This document shows positions 24,495 through 31,809 of a DNA stretch of 64,000 bases, piece by piece. Below the pieces are notes generated by a model that did not search any database, was not told where the DNA came from, and worked only from the letters and a program-made list of their open reading frames with translations. The DNA is from Pseudoflavonifractor_A sp022772585 (GTDB lineage Bacteria; Bacillota; Clostridia; Oscillospirales; Oscillospiraceae). The stretch covers positions 1 to 64,000 of the forward strand of contig NZ_JBQHUB010000006.1 in the NCBI RefSeq assembly GCF_052065415.1. The letters run 5' to 3'. A program made the translations under genes and the position numbers. Each line of letters starts with the position of its first letter. Within the stretch, counting starts at the first letter, position 1.

Positions 24495-25184
24495 TCAGGT
24501 CCCGGTCTGCTCCAGGTCAGCCTTGAACTGTTCCCATGCCTCCGGGTGCTGAACGTAGTAGCGGGGGCACTCCTTTCCGGTCACGTCATAGTGCCGGATG
24601 ATCTGCTCCCCGTCCAGGTCAAATTCCTCCTGGAGCCACCGGACCAGCCGCAGCAGGGACTGATAAGTGGCGTCGGTAAATGCTCCCCCGTCGTCCGGGT
24701 GGCAGCACTCGATGGAGATGGTGTCCCGGTTCCGCTCCCCCGTGCAGTAGGCCCACTCGTCCAGTGGGATGCACTGGATGATCTCCCCGTCCAGTCCGAT
24801 GAGGAAGTGGCTGCTGGCGGACACCGTATTCTCCGCCCCCTCGGTCTGCTCGGCCAGGCCGGCGAAGAAGCTGCGGTTCTGCTCCGCCGTGGTGCCGGGA
24901 TTACCCACATAGTGGACCACCACGCCGTTCACTTCCTCCAGCCCGGTCCCGGGACGGGAGAAGGGATTCACCGGCAGATACTCCTTTGTGACCCACTCGG
25001 GGGCGGGATGCTTTTCCCGCGTCTCCCCTCCGGCTGTGGAAAACCGCTCCAACCCCAGCTTGACGCCCAGCAGGAGCACTACGACCACCGCCAGTATTCC
25101 GGGGAGAAGCAGGGGGCTGCGCCCCTTTTTCCGTCTTTTTGCTCTGGGCGCCACCCGCTTTCCGCCCCGCGCCGCCTGTGCCAT
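24495..25184 (-). CDS. N-acetylmuramoyl-L-alanine amidase (Amidase_2), membrane-anchored
   Basis: A 229-residue protein with a basic cytoplasmic N terminus (GKRVAPRAKRRKKGR), one transmembrane helix at about 29-45, and an external amidase_2/PGRP-type zinc domain. The likely zinc ligands are H in GVVVHYVGN, H in IIRHYDVTG and C in GKECPRYY. It should cut the bond between MurNAc and L-alanine in peptidoglycan. It ends 47 bp before the ADP-ribosylglycohydrolase gene and may be co-transcribed with it. Confidence 0.88.
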   Translation of the reverse strand: MAQAARGGKRVAPRAKRRKKGRSPLLLPGILAVVVVLLLGVKLGLERFSTAGGETREKHPAPEWVTKEYLPVNPFSRPGTGLEEVNGVVVHYVGNPGTTAEQNRSFFAGLAEQTEGAENTVSASSHFLIGLDGEIIQCIPLDEWAYCTGERNRDTISIECCHPDDGGAFTDATYQSLLRLVRWLQEEFDLDGEQIIRHYDVTGKECPRYYVQHPEAWEQFKADLEQTGT

Positions 25185-25249
25185 ACGCCATCTCTCCCCT
25201 GCGCCGTCTTTCCGGCCGATTTTTCTCCATTATAATACCAATCTCCAAA

Positions 25250-25303
25250 TTAAAATGCAATATATTGCATTTTAATCCCATGGCTGTGGCCGTGGGATTA
25301 AAA
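25250..25303. repeat. Perfect 26-bp palindrome and adjacent hairpin
   Basis: 25250-25275 is a perfect palindrome with half-site TTAAAATGCAATA. It overlaps a second inverted repeat, TTAATCCCA with TGGGATTAA (25271-25303 region). Both lie in the 270-bp gap upstream of the amidase gene, which otherwise shows no gene. They could form a cruciform or an operator for that gene. Confidence 0.6.
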
Positions 25304-25393
25304 TCATGTCTGCTTTTCATTGCGAATAGTATAACAGGTTTTGCGACACGGGTCCTTAAAATTTTCTGAAAATTCCCCGGCCCCAGGCAGGCA

Positions 25394-25431
25394 AAAAGCC
25401 CCTGCCGGACACGGCGGCGTCCGGCAGGGGC
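25394..25431 (-). terminator. Terminator of the fructose PTS operon
   Basis: A 13-bp stem (GCCCCTGCCGGAC and its complement) is followed on the minus strand by CTTTTTGCC. It lies 25 bp after the ptsI stop. Confidence 0.85.
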
Positions 25432-25455
25432 ACGGTTCGATTTTCTATGCCGCTC

Positions 25456-27165
25456 TTACGGCGCGGCGGAACGGAGGTACTCCTCCACCGCCCGGCTGTC
25501 GTCCAGGACCATGGCGGCATCGGCGGTGCGGGCGGCGGCGTCATCGCTCCAGCGCCCGATCTCCCTGCGGACGGCCAGCACCGCGGAGGGGCTGACGCTG
25601 AACTCGTCCAGTCCGAAGGAGAGCAGCAGCGGAATCATGGCCGGGTCGGCGGCGGCCTCGCCGCACATGCCCACCGGGATGCCCGCAGCCTTTCCGGCGG
25701 CGATCACACTGCGGATGCTCCGCAGCACGGCGGGATGGAAGGGGGAGCACAGCCCCTCCACCCTGGCGTTGCCCCGGTCCGCCGCCACGGTATACTGGGT
25801 CAGGTCGTTGGTGCCGATGGAAAAGAAGTCGGCCTCCCGGGCCAGCAGGTCGGCCACAAGGGCGGCGGCGGGGGTTTCGATCATCACGCCCAGGGGGATG
25901 CGGCCGTCAAACTCCCGCCCCTCGGCGGTGAGCTCGGCCTTGCACTCCTCCAGCAGGGCCCGGGCCGCCCGCAGCTCCTGCACGCCGGAGACCAGGGGCA
26001 GCATGATCTTGATGTTGCGGTGCTCCGCCCCCGCCCGCAGCAGGGCCCGGAGCTGCACCTTGTAGAGCTCGGGACGGCCCAGGCAGTAGCGGATGGCACG
26101 GTATCCCAGGAAGGGGTTCTCCTCTTTCTCCATCTCCAGATAGGGGATGCCCTTGTCCCCGCCCACGTCCAGGGTGCGGATGATGACCTCTCTGCCCGCC
26201 ATCTGTCCGGCCACCGTGCGGTAGGCCTCATACTGCTCCTTCTCGGTGGGAAGGGCGGTCCGGTCCATAAAGAGGAACTCGGTGCGGAACAGGCCGATCC
26301 CCTCCGCCCCGGCGGCCGCGGCGGCCGCGGCGTCTGCTGTGCCGCCGATATTGGCGTACAGGTCCAAACGCCTTCCGTCGGCGTTCACCGTGTCCCGTCC
26401 CCGGTAGAGCTGGAGGAGCAGCTTTTCCCGGTCCTGCTTCCTGCGCCGCTCCAGATATTCCTCCTGTATGCCGGAGTTGGGGTCCAGCATGGCATACCCT
26501 TTCCCGCCGTCCACGATGACCAGCATCCCATCCCTGGTCTCGGAAAGAAGGTCGGGGATGCCCAGCACCGCCGGCACTTCCAGCGCCCGGGCCAGGATGG
26601 CCGAGTGGCTGGTCTTTCCCCCCACCTCGGTGAGGATGGCCTCCACGTTTTCCCGCCGGAGGCCCACCGTCATGGAGGGCGTCAGGTCATGGACCACCAG
26701 CACGGTGTGTTCCGGCAGCTCAGAGAGATCCACGTTCCCGCTCCCCAGCAGGATGCCCAGCATGCGGGTGCGGATGTCCTCGATATCGGTGGCACGCTGG
26801 CGCATCATCTCGTCGTCGATGCCGGAGAACATGTCGATGAACGACCGGCACACGGCGTCCAGCGCGGCCTCGGCACAGAGCCCGCCGCCGATCTGCTCCT
26901 CCATCTGGGAGAGCAGAAAGGGATCGCCTAGCATCACGATCTGGCCGGAGAGGATCTCCGATTCCTTCTCACCCACCCGGGCCTTCACGTCGTCGGCCAT
27001 GGCCTGGGTCCTGGCACAGAAGGTCTCCATTGCCTCTTTCAGCCGTGCCTTTTCCCGCTCCGGTCCGGAAAAGGCCACGTGGGAGTAGTCCAGATCCTGC
27101 TCCCGGACGCACACTGCGGTCCCAAGCCCGATCCCCGCGGAGGCGCCAACGCCACGTAATACCAT
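25456..27165 (-). CDS. ptsI: PTS enzyme I
   Basis: Enzyme I takes phosphate from PEP onto a histidine and passes it to HPr. The 569 residues show the swivelling domain with the active His in GGKTSHSAILARALEVPAVLG (about residue 188), then the PEP-binding TIM barrel with GIGLFRTEFLFMDR, ReVIIRTLDVGGDK and the catalytic Cys in IPVGMCGEAAAD. The start at 27165 lies 8 bases after AAAGGA; another ATG two codons earlier is too close. It is the last gene of the fru operon. Confidence 0.96.
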   Translation of the reverse strand: MVLRGVGASAGIGLGTAVCVREQDLDYSHVAFSGPEREKARLKEAMETFCARTQAMADDVKARVGEKESEILSGQIVMLGDPFLLSQMEEQIGGGLCAEAALDAVCRSFIDMFSGIDDEMMRQRATDIEDIRTRMLGILLGSGNVDLSELPEHTVLVVHDLTPSMTVGLRRENVEAILTEVGGKTSHSAILARALEVPAVLGIPDLLSETRDGMLVIVDGGKGYAMLDPNSGIQEEYLERRRKQDREKLLLQLYRGRDTVNADGRRLDLYANIGGTADAAAAAAAGAEGIGLFRTEFLFMDRTALPTEKEQYEAYRTVAGQMAGREVIIRTLDVGGDKGIPYLEMEKEENPFLGYRAIRYCLGRPELYKVQLRALLRAGAEHRNIKIMLPLVSGVQELRAARALLEECKAELTAEGREFDGRIPLGVMIETPAAALVADLLAREADFFSIGTNDLTQYTVAADRGNARVEGLCSPFHPAVLRSIRSVIAAGKAAGIPVGMCGEAAADPAMIPLLLSFGLDEFSVSPSAVLAVRREIGRWSDDAAARTADAAMVLDDSRAVEEYLRSAAP

Positions 27166-27210
27166 CGTCATGTTCCTTTCTGTTAAAAGATGTTCAGCGG
27201 GGGCCGGGCC

Positions 27211-27474
27211 TTACTCACCCAGGCCGGACTCCACCAGGGCCACGGCGGCCTTCAGGCACTCGTCCTCCCGCTCGCCGTCGCAGCGGATCTCGATCTCGGT
27301 GCCCTGCTTGATGCAGGCGGCCATCAGGTTCATGATGCTCCGGGCGTTGATCTCCCGGCCGTTGGCGGCGATGGTCACGTCGCAGGCGAAGGGGGTGATA
27401 GTCTTGACGAATAGCTGGGCGGGGCGCATATGCATGCCCATGGGGTTGATGACGGCAGTCTTGGCTGATACCAT
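27211..27474 (-). CDS. ptsH: HPr phosphocarrier protein
   Basis: An 87-residue HPr with both regulatory residues: His15 in NPMGMHMRPAQ, which accepts phosphate from enzyme I, and Ser46 in NARSIMNLM, the target of HPr kinase. It is encoded between fruA and ptsI with an AAAGGAAG site. It is a complete HPr, unlike the two truncated relatives at 18434 and 19176. Its location suggests it serves mainly fructose uptake. Whether it is the cell's only HPr cannot be told from here. Confidence 0.95.
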   Translation of the reverse strand: MVSAKTAVINPMGMHMRPAQLFVKTITPFACDVTIAANGREINARSIMNLMAACIKQGTEIEIRCDGEREDECLKAAVALVESGLGE

Positions 27475-27516
27475 GTCAGATCTTCCTTTCTTTTTTTGCG
27501 GGGTGCGGCCCCGGTT

Positions 27517-29439
27517 TCAGTCTCGTTTTTTCTTCAGCAGGGCCAGCAGCACCATGCCTACGGCGGAGCCGATGGCCAGCGCCGCGATATACATCAGCGC
27601 GTTGTGCATAACGGGGAATACAAACAGGCCGCCGTGGGGCGCGGGGGAGGCACAGCCGAAGAGCATGGACAGAGCTCCGGCCACGCCGGAACCCGCGATG
27701 CAGGCGGGCAGCACATGGAGGGGATCCGAGGCCGCGAAGGGGATTGCGCCCTCGGTGATGAAGCACAGGCCCATGATATAGTTCACCGGGCCGGACTTGC
27801 GCTCTTCCTCGGTAAAGCGGTTCTTGAAGAAGGTGGTGGCCAGGGCGATGGCGATGGGGGGCACCATACCGCCGATCATCACCGCCGCCATGACGCCGGA
27901 GCCTCCGGCAGCGATGTCGGCCGCAGCCAGGGTGGACGTGCCGAAGAGGTAGGCCGCCTTGTTGAAGGGGCCGCCCATGTCGATGGCCATCATGGCGGCC
28001 ACCACGAAGCCCAGGGCGACGCGGCTGCCCTCGTTCATGGCGGCCAGGCCGCTGTAAAGGGCGTTGTTCAGCATGCCCACAAAGGGGTTGACCACGCACA
28101 TGAACACGCCGATGAGCACCAGGCCCGCCACCGGGTAGATGAGCACCGGCTTGATGCCCTCCAGCGCCCGGGGCAGCTTGTCGCACAGGCGGCGCATGCC
28201 CAGCATCAGGTAGCCCGCGGCAAAGCCGGCGATGAGGGCGCCCAGAAAGCCGGCGGAGGTGGAGCCGCCGCCCGGTGCGGCGAAGGTGGCGCCCGAGACT
28301 GCCAGTGTGCCGCCCACAAAGCCCACCATCAGCCCCGGGCGGTCGGCGATGGCCATGGCGATATATCCCGCCAGGATGGGGAGCATGAAGTTGAAGGCCG
28401 TGCCGCCGATGTTCTTGAACCAGGCGGCCACAGGGGTGTTGGTGCCGAAGTTGGCGTAATCAATGCTGGGATCGTCCAGCAGGAAGGCCAGTGCGATGAG
28501 GATGCCGCCGCCGATGACAAAGGGCAGCATATGGCTGACGCCGTTCATCAGCTGTTTGTAGAGCTTCCGGCCCAGGCTCTCGCTGACCTCCTCCCCGGCG
28601 GTCTCGCCCACATGGTGGTAGACAGGGGCCTGCGCGGCCTTGCGGATCAGTTCCTCCGGCCTGTGGATGCCGTCGGCCACCGGGACCCGGAGGACGTGCT
28701 TGCCGTCAAACCGGGCCAGATCCACCTTTTTGTCGGCGGCGATGATGATGGCGTCGGCCTTCCTGATCTCCTCCCGGGTCAGAACGTTTTTGGCCCCGCC
28801 GGAGCCCTGGGTCTCGGCCTTTACCGGGACGCCCAGCTCCCTCCCCTTTTTCTCCAGGGCCTCGGCGGCCATGTAGGTGTGGGCGATGCCGGTGGGACAG
28901 GCGGTGACGGCCAGAATACGGAAGCCCTCTTTCCCGCTCTCCTCCGCCGGGATCTCCGCAGCGGAGACCTCGTCGGGGTACTTCTCCCGCTCCTGCCGGT
29001 CGATGCAGGCCAGAAATTCCTTTACGTCCCGGACGGCCAGCAGCTTTTGACAGAATGCCTCGTCCATTAGCATCACCATCAGCCGGGACAAAATCTCCAG
29101 ATGGGTGTCGGCCCCCGCCTTGGGGGCGGCGATCATGAAGAAGAGCCTGGAGGGCAGGCCGTCGGGGGCGTTGTAGTCCACGCCGGCGGGGACGGTGATG
29201 GCCGCCAGTCCGGGCCGCCTGACCGCGGCGCTCTTGGCGTGGGGCACGGCAATGCCGCTGCCGATGGCGGTGGTGCCCTGGGCCTCCCGGGCCAGGATGT
29301 CGGCCTTGTAAGCCTCCCGGTCGGTGAGGTTGCCTGCACGGTCCTGCAGGCTCACCAGCAGGTCGATGGCGGCGTTCTGATCGGCGGGGGCGGCCCCGAG
29401 CGCGACGCCCTCGGCTTTGAGAAGGTCGGTGATACGCAT
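27517..29439 (-). CDS. fruA: PTS fructose-specific enzyme IIABC
   Basis: The membrane permease imports fructose and phosphorylates it to fructose-1-phosphate. Its 640 residues are arranged A-B-C: EIIA with phospho-His67 in GIAVPHAKS, EIIB with phospho-Cys181 in VTACPTGIAHTYMAAE, and a C-terminal EIIC of about 340 residues with eight or more membrane segments. The start at 29439 lies nine bases after AGGAAAGG; an earlier ATG abuts that site. The order fruK-fruA-ptsH-ptsI implies one operon. Confidence 0.96.
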   Translation of the reverse strand: MRITDLLKAEGVALGAAPADQNAAIDLLVSLQDRAGNLTDREAYKADILAREAQGTTAIGSGIAVPHAKSAAVRRPGLAAITVPAGVDYNAPDGLPSRLFFMIAAPKAGADTHLEILSRLMVMLMDEAFCQKLLAVRDVKEFLACIDRQEREKYPDEVSAAEIPAEESGKEGFRILAVTACPTGIAHTYMAAEALEKKGRELGVPVKAETQGSGGAKNVLTREEIRKADAIIIAADKKVDLARFDGKHVLRVPVADGIHRPEELIRKAAQAPVYHHVGETAGEEVSESLGRKLYKQLMNGVSHMLPFVIGGGILIALAFLLDDPSIDYANFGTNTPVAAWFKNIGGTAFNFMLPILAGYIAMAIADRPGLMVGFVGGTLAVSGATFAAPGGGSTSAGFLGALIAGFAAGYLMLGMRRLCDKLPRALEGIKPVLIYPVAGLVLIGVFMCVVNPFVGMLNNALYSGLAAMNEGSRVALGFVVAAMMAIDMGGPFNKAAYLFGTSTLAAADIAAGGSGVMAAVMIGGMVPPIAIALATTFFKNRFTEEERKSGPVNYIMGLCFITEGAIPFAASDPLHVLPACIAGSGVAGALSMLFGCASPAPHGGLFVFPVMHNALMYIAALAIGSAVGMVLLALLKKKRD

Positions 29440-29469
29440 AACGCTCATCCTTTCCTGTTTGAATGTGAT

Positions 29470-30372
29470 CTACATGGTCCTCAGAAGAGCTTCCACCTGC
29501 TGCCGGGTGGCCAGTCCGTCGGAGAAGGCGGTGGCGCTCCCGGTGGCGGCGCCCATACGCAGGGCCGCGGCGTAGTCCCCGGTGCGGAACCATCCGGTGA
29601 GAAACCCGGCTACCATGGAGTCGCCGGCCCCCACCGAGTTGCGGACGGTCCCTCTGGGCGCGGCGATCTTGTGGAAGGCGCCCGTCTCGTCCAGCAGGAT
29701 GGCTCCGTCCCCCGCCATGGAGACCAGCACATTCCGCGCGCCCTGCTGCTGCAGCTCGGCGGCGCACGCCCGGATCTCCCCGTCGGTATGCAGCTCCCGG
29801 CCAAAGATCTCCCCCAGCTCCAGACTATTGGGCTTGATGAGGAAGGGCCGGTATCGGAGCACGCTGCACAGCAGCTCCCGCTCGGCGTCCACCACTGCCT
29901 CCACGCCCCGGCCGTCCAGCCGCTCCAGGATCTGCCGGTAGATGTCCCCGGGCAGGCTGGCCGGGATGGACCCGGCCAGCACCAGCACGTCCCCCTCCCC
30001 CAGCTGCTCCAGGCGGCGGAAGAGCTGCTCCAGCGCCTCAGGGCCGATCTCAGGCCCCCGGCCGTTAATCTCGGTCTCGGTCCCGGCCTTAATCTTCACA
30101 TTGATCCGGCTGAACCCCCGGTCCAGGTGGATAAAGTCAGTGCGCACCCCGGAGCGGGACAGGCCCTGCTCGATGGCATGGCCGGTGAAACCCGCCAGAA
30201 AGCCCAGCGCCACATTTTCCACCCCCAGGTTCCGCAGGACGCCGGACACGTTGATGCCCTTGCCCCCGAACTGGATCAGTTCCTCCGCCGTCCGGTTGAC
30301 GGCCCCCGGCTCCAGGGCATCCATCCGCACCACATAGTCAATGGCGGGATTGAAGGTCACGGTATAGATCAT
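29470..30372 (-). CDS. fruK: 1-phosphofructokinase
   Basis: FruK converts fructose-1-phosphate to fructose-1,6-bisphosphate with ATP. It is a 300-residue PfkB-family kinase beginning MIYTVTFNPAIDYVV. It has GGKGINVSGVLRNLG (substrate loop, about 36-50) and the second signature GAGDSMVAGFL with the catalytic aspartate (about 250). Its start overlaps the fruR stop by four bases, so the two are translationally coupled. Confidence 0.95.
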   Translation of the reverse strand: MIYTVTFNPAIDYVVRMDALEPGAVNRTAEELIQFGGKGINVSGVLRNLGVENVALGFLAGFTGHAIEQGLSRSGVRTDFIHLDRGFSRINVKIKAGTETEINGRGPEIGPEALEQLFRRLEQLGEGDVLVLAGSIPASLPGDIYRQILERLDGRGVEAVVDAERELLCSVLRYRPFLIKPNSLELGEIFGRELHTDGEIRACAAELQQQGARNVLVSMAGDGAILLDETGAFHKIAAPRGTVRNSVGAGDSMVAGFLTGWFRTGDYAAALRMGAATGSATAFSDGLATRQQVEALLRTM

Positions 30373-31127
30373 TCCTCATCCACCCCCACTTCCTTGACCA
30401 CCGCGTACTGCCGGTAGCTCTCCTCGGGCAGCCGGTCCGTGATGATGCACACGTCCTTCAGCGGGCAGATCGTCACCGCGGTGACCTTTCCGAATTTACT
30501 GGAATCCGCCAGCACGTAGGTCATGTAGGCCTGCTCCGCCGCCCGGGTCTTGACGGCGGCCTCCTCGATGTCCGGGGTGGTGCAGCCCTGCCGGACGGTA
30601 ATGCCGTTGGTCCCCAGAAAGGCCTTAGTGAAGTTATACTGCCCGATGGCGGCCAGGGCCTCTGCTCCCACGATGGCCTCGGTGCCCAGCTTGAGCCGTC
30701 CGCCCACCACATAGACCTTGCACCCCAGCTCCCCCAGCTTCCGTGCGCATGCGATGCTGGTGGTGACGAAGGTAGCCTTGGAGCCTTCCAGGTAGTTGGC
30801 CATAGCCAGGGTGGTGGTGCCCGCGTCCAGGAACACAAAGTCCTCGTCGTAGACCAGAGCGGCGGCGTAGCGCCCGATACGGTCCTTCTCGGTCACGTGG
30901 CGCTGGGCCTTCGTAGGGAGGTCGGGCTCCTCCGGATCAAATTCGCCGCCCAGAGCCATGGCCCCGCCGTGGACCTTGGTCAGCTTGCCCTGCCGGTCCA
31001 GCAGGAGCAGATCACGGCGGATGGTGGCCTCGGAAGCCCCGGTCTCCCGGCACAGCTCCGCCACACTGATGGCCCGCCGCTTTTCCACTGCTGCCAAAAT
31101 GGCCGCCAGTCTCTCTTCTGCCAGCAT
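30369..31127 (-). CDS. fruR: DeoR-family transcriptional regulator of the fru operon
   Basis: A 252-residue DeoR repressor with an N-terminal winged helix (RLAAILAAVEKRRAISVAELCRETGASEATIRRDL) and a C-terminal sugar-phosphate sensor domain (YVVGGRLKLGTEAIVG; FLGTNGI). It heads the operon and presumably senses fructose-1-phosphate, releasing DNA when fructose is imported. Tandem CAATCAAA-like repeats overlap its own promoter, which suggests autoregulation of the whole operon. Confidence 0.93.
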   Translation of the reverse strand: MLAEERLAAILAAVEKRRAISVAELCRETGASEATIRRDLLLLDRQGKLTKVHGGAMALGGEFDPEEPDLPTKAQRHVTEKDRIGRYAAALVYDEDFVFLDAGTTTLAMANYLEGSKATFVTTSIACARKLGELGCKVYVVGGRLKLGTEAIVGAEALAAIGQYNFTKAFLGTNGITVRQGCTTPDIEEAAVKTRAAEQAYMTYVLADSSKFGKVTAVTICPLKDVCIITDRLPEESYRQYAVVKEVGVDEE

Positions 31128-31141
31128 CTGTCTTGCCCCTT

Positions 31142-31228
31142 CCTGATTGTATTTGATTGTTTTTGATTTGTTGTGACGCTATTGTAGCACGCAATCCAAT
31201 CAATTTCAATCATTACCAATCAATTTCC
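31142..31228 (-). promoter_or_regulatory. fru operon promoter and putative FruR operators
   Basis: On the minus strand TTGAAA (31204-31209) and TACAAT (31181-31186) are 17 bp apart. Repeated TGATTG/CAATCA units flank the core on both sides: ATTGATTGG and GATTGAAATTGATTGG upstream, and CAAATCAAAAACAATCAAATACAATCA split across the start region. Direct repeats of this kind are typical DeoR operators. Confidence 0.75.
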
Positions 31229-31394
31229 CGCTCTCGTTTTTCACAAAAATGTGCTGCCCTTTTTATGCACTTTGGCTGCACCTCTTTCCCGCCATATCTT
31301 CTCTCCTCTTTTTACCCAAATAAACGGAACTTATTCCCTACCTGCCGAATGGCACGGACCGGGAAGGCAGTGCGCTTTCCGGCCCAAAAAATAC

Positions 31395-31423
31395 TTGCAT
31401 TTCCCTTCGGTCCATATTATACT
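31395..31423 (+). promoter_or_regulatory. Promoter of the orphan RNA
   Basis: TTGCAT (31395-31400) and TATACT (31418-31423) are 17 bp apart. The predicted start is near 31430. The 680-bp gene-free stretch 31128-31809 consists of the fru promoter, this promoter and the RNA it drives. Confidence 0.85.
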
Positions 31424-31429
31424 GATTCC

Positions 31430-31775
31430 AATTTCTGATTGGAGTCTATCCGGTCAAAGATAATGACCGCTCTCCTCCGGGAGAGCCAAGGCTACACGGA
31501 CGGCCGGGTCAAATGCCGAAAACCCGTCGAAGAGCCGGGGACCGCACCGCGGGTGCGGGTTGGCAACTTTCGTTGCCTTATTGATTGAGTTAAAAGCTCA
31601 AATTTTATAAGTTGGAACAGGTCAACTTGTGAAACGGTCAATAAGAGTAGTAAAAGTATCTTTGCTGTATAGACTCTGAACTGCCAGCCGGTCCCGGCCT
31701 CATGCCCGTTTTGGGCGGATGTGGTCGTTTGCTTTCACAGGTGACACGTTTCCATACGTGTCACCTGTTTTTTTA
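31430..31775 (+). ncRNA. Structured noncoding RNA of about 345 nt, class unidentified
   Basis: A transcript bounded by a sigma-A promoter and a strong terminator contains no convincing ORF. It can form a row of hairpins: CGGTCA/TGACCG (31451-31469), GCTCTC/GAGAGC (31469-31486), CCGCACC/GGTGCGG (31542-31558), GGCAAC/GTTGCC (31562-31577), TTGAG/CTCAA (31585-31601), AAGTTG/CAACTT (31609-31628) and GCCC/GGGC near 31704. It is not tmRNA, RNase P, SRP or 6S RNA by their core motifs, and I could not match it to a riboswitch. It could be an independent RNA or a long leader of the peptidase gene 35 bp beyond its terminator. Confidence 0.7.
31738..31775 (+). terminator. Terminator of the orphan RNA
   Basis: A 12-bp perfect stem (CAGGTGACACGT and its complement) with loop TTCCAT is followed by seven T residues. 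It ends 20 nt before the ribosome site of the peptidase gene. Confidence 0.93.
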
Positions 31776-31809
31776 TAGATCCATCTATTCATCCAAGGAG
31801 GAAACACGA

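Noticed and set aside
31430..31775. tmRNA, RNase P RNA, SRP RNA or 6S RNA
   Set aside because: The diagnostic segments (tmRNA T arm and CCA end, RNase P P4 core, SRP Alu/GNAR loop, 6S long open hairpin) are absent.
31702..31809. Upstream extension of the M28 peptidase frame as its true N terminus
   Set aside because: It runs through a strong terminator and has no ribosome site. The TTG at 31810 has AAGGAGG and a perfect lipoprotein signal.
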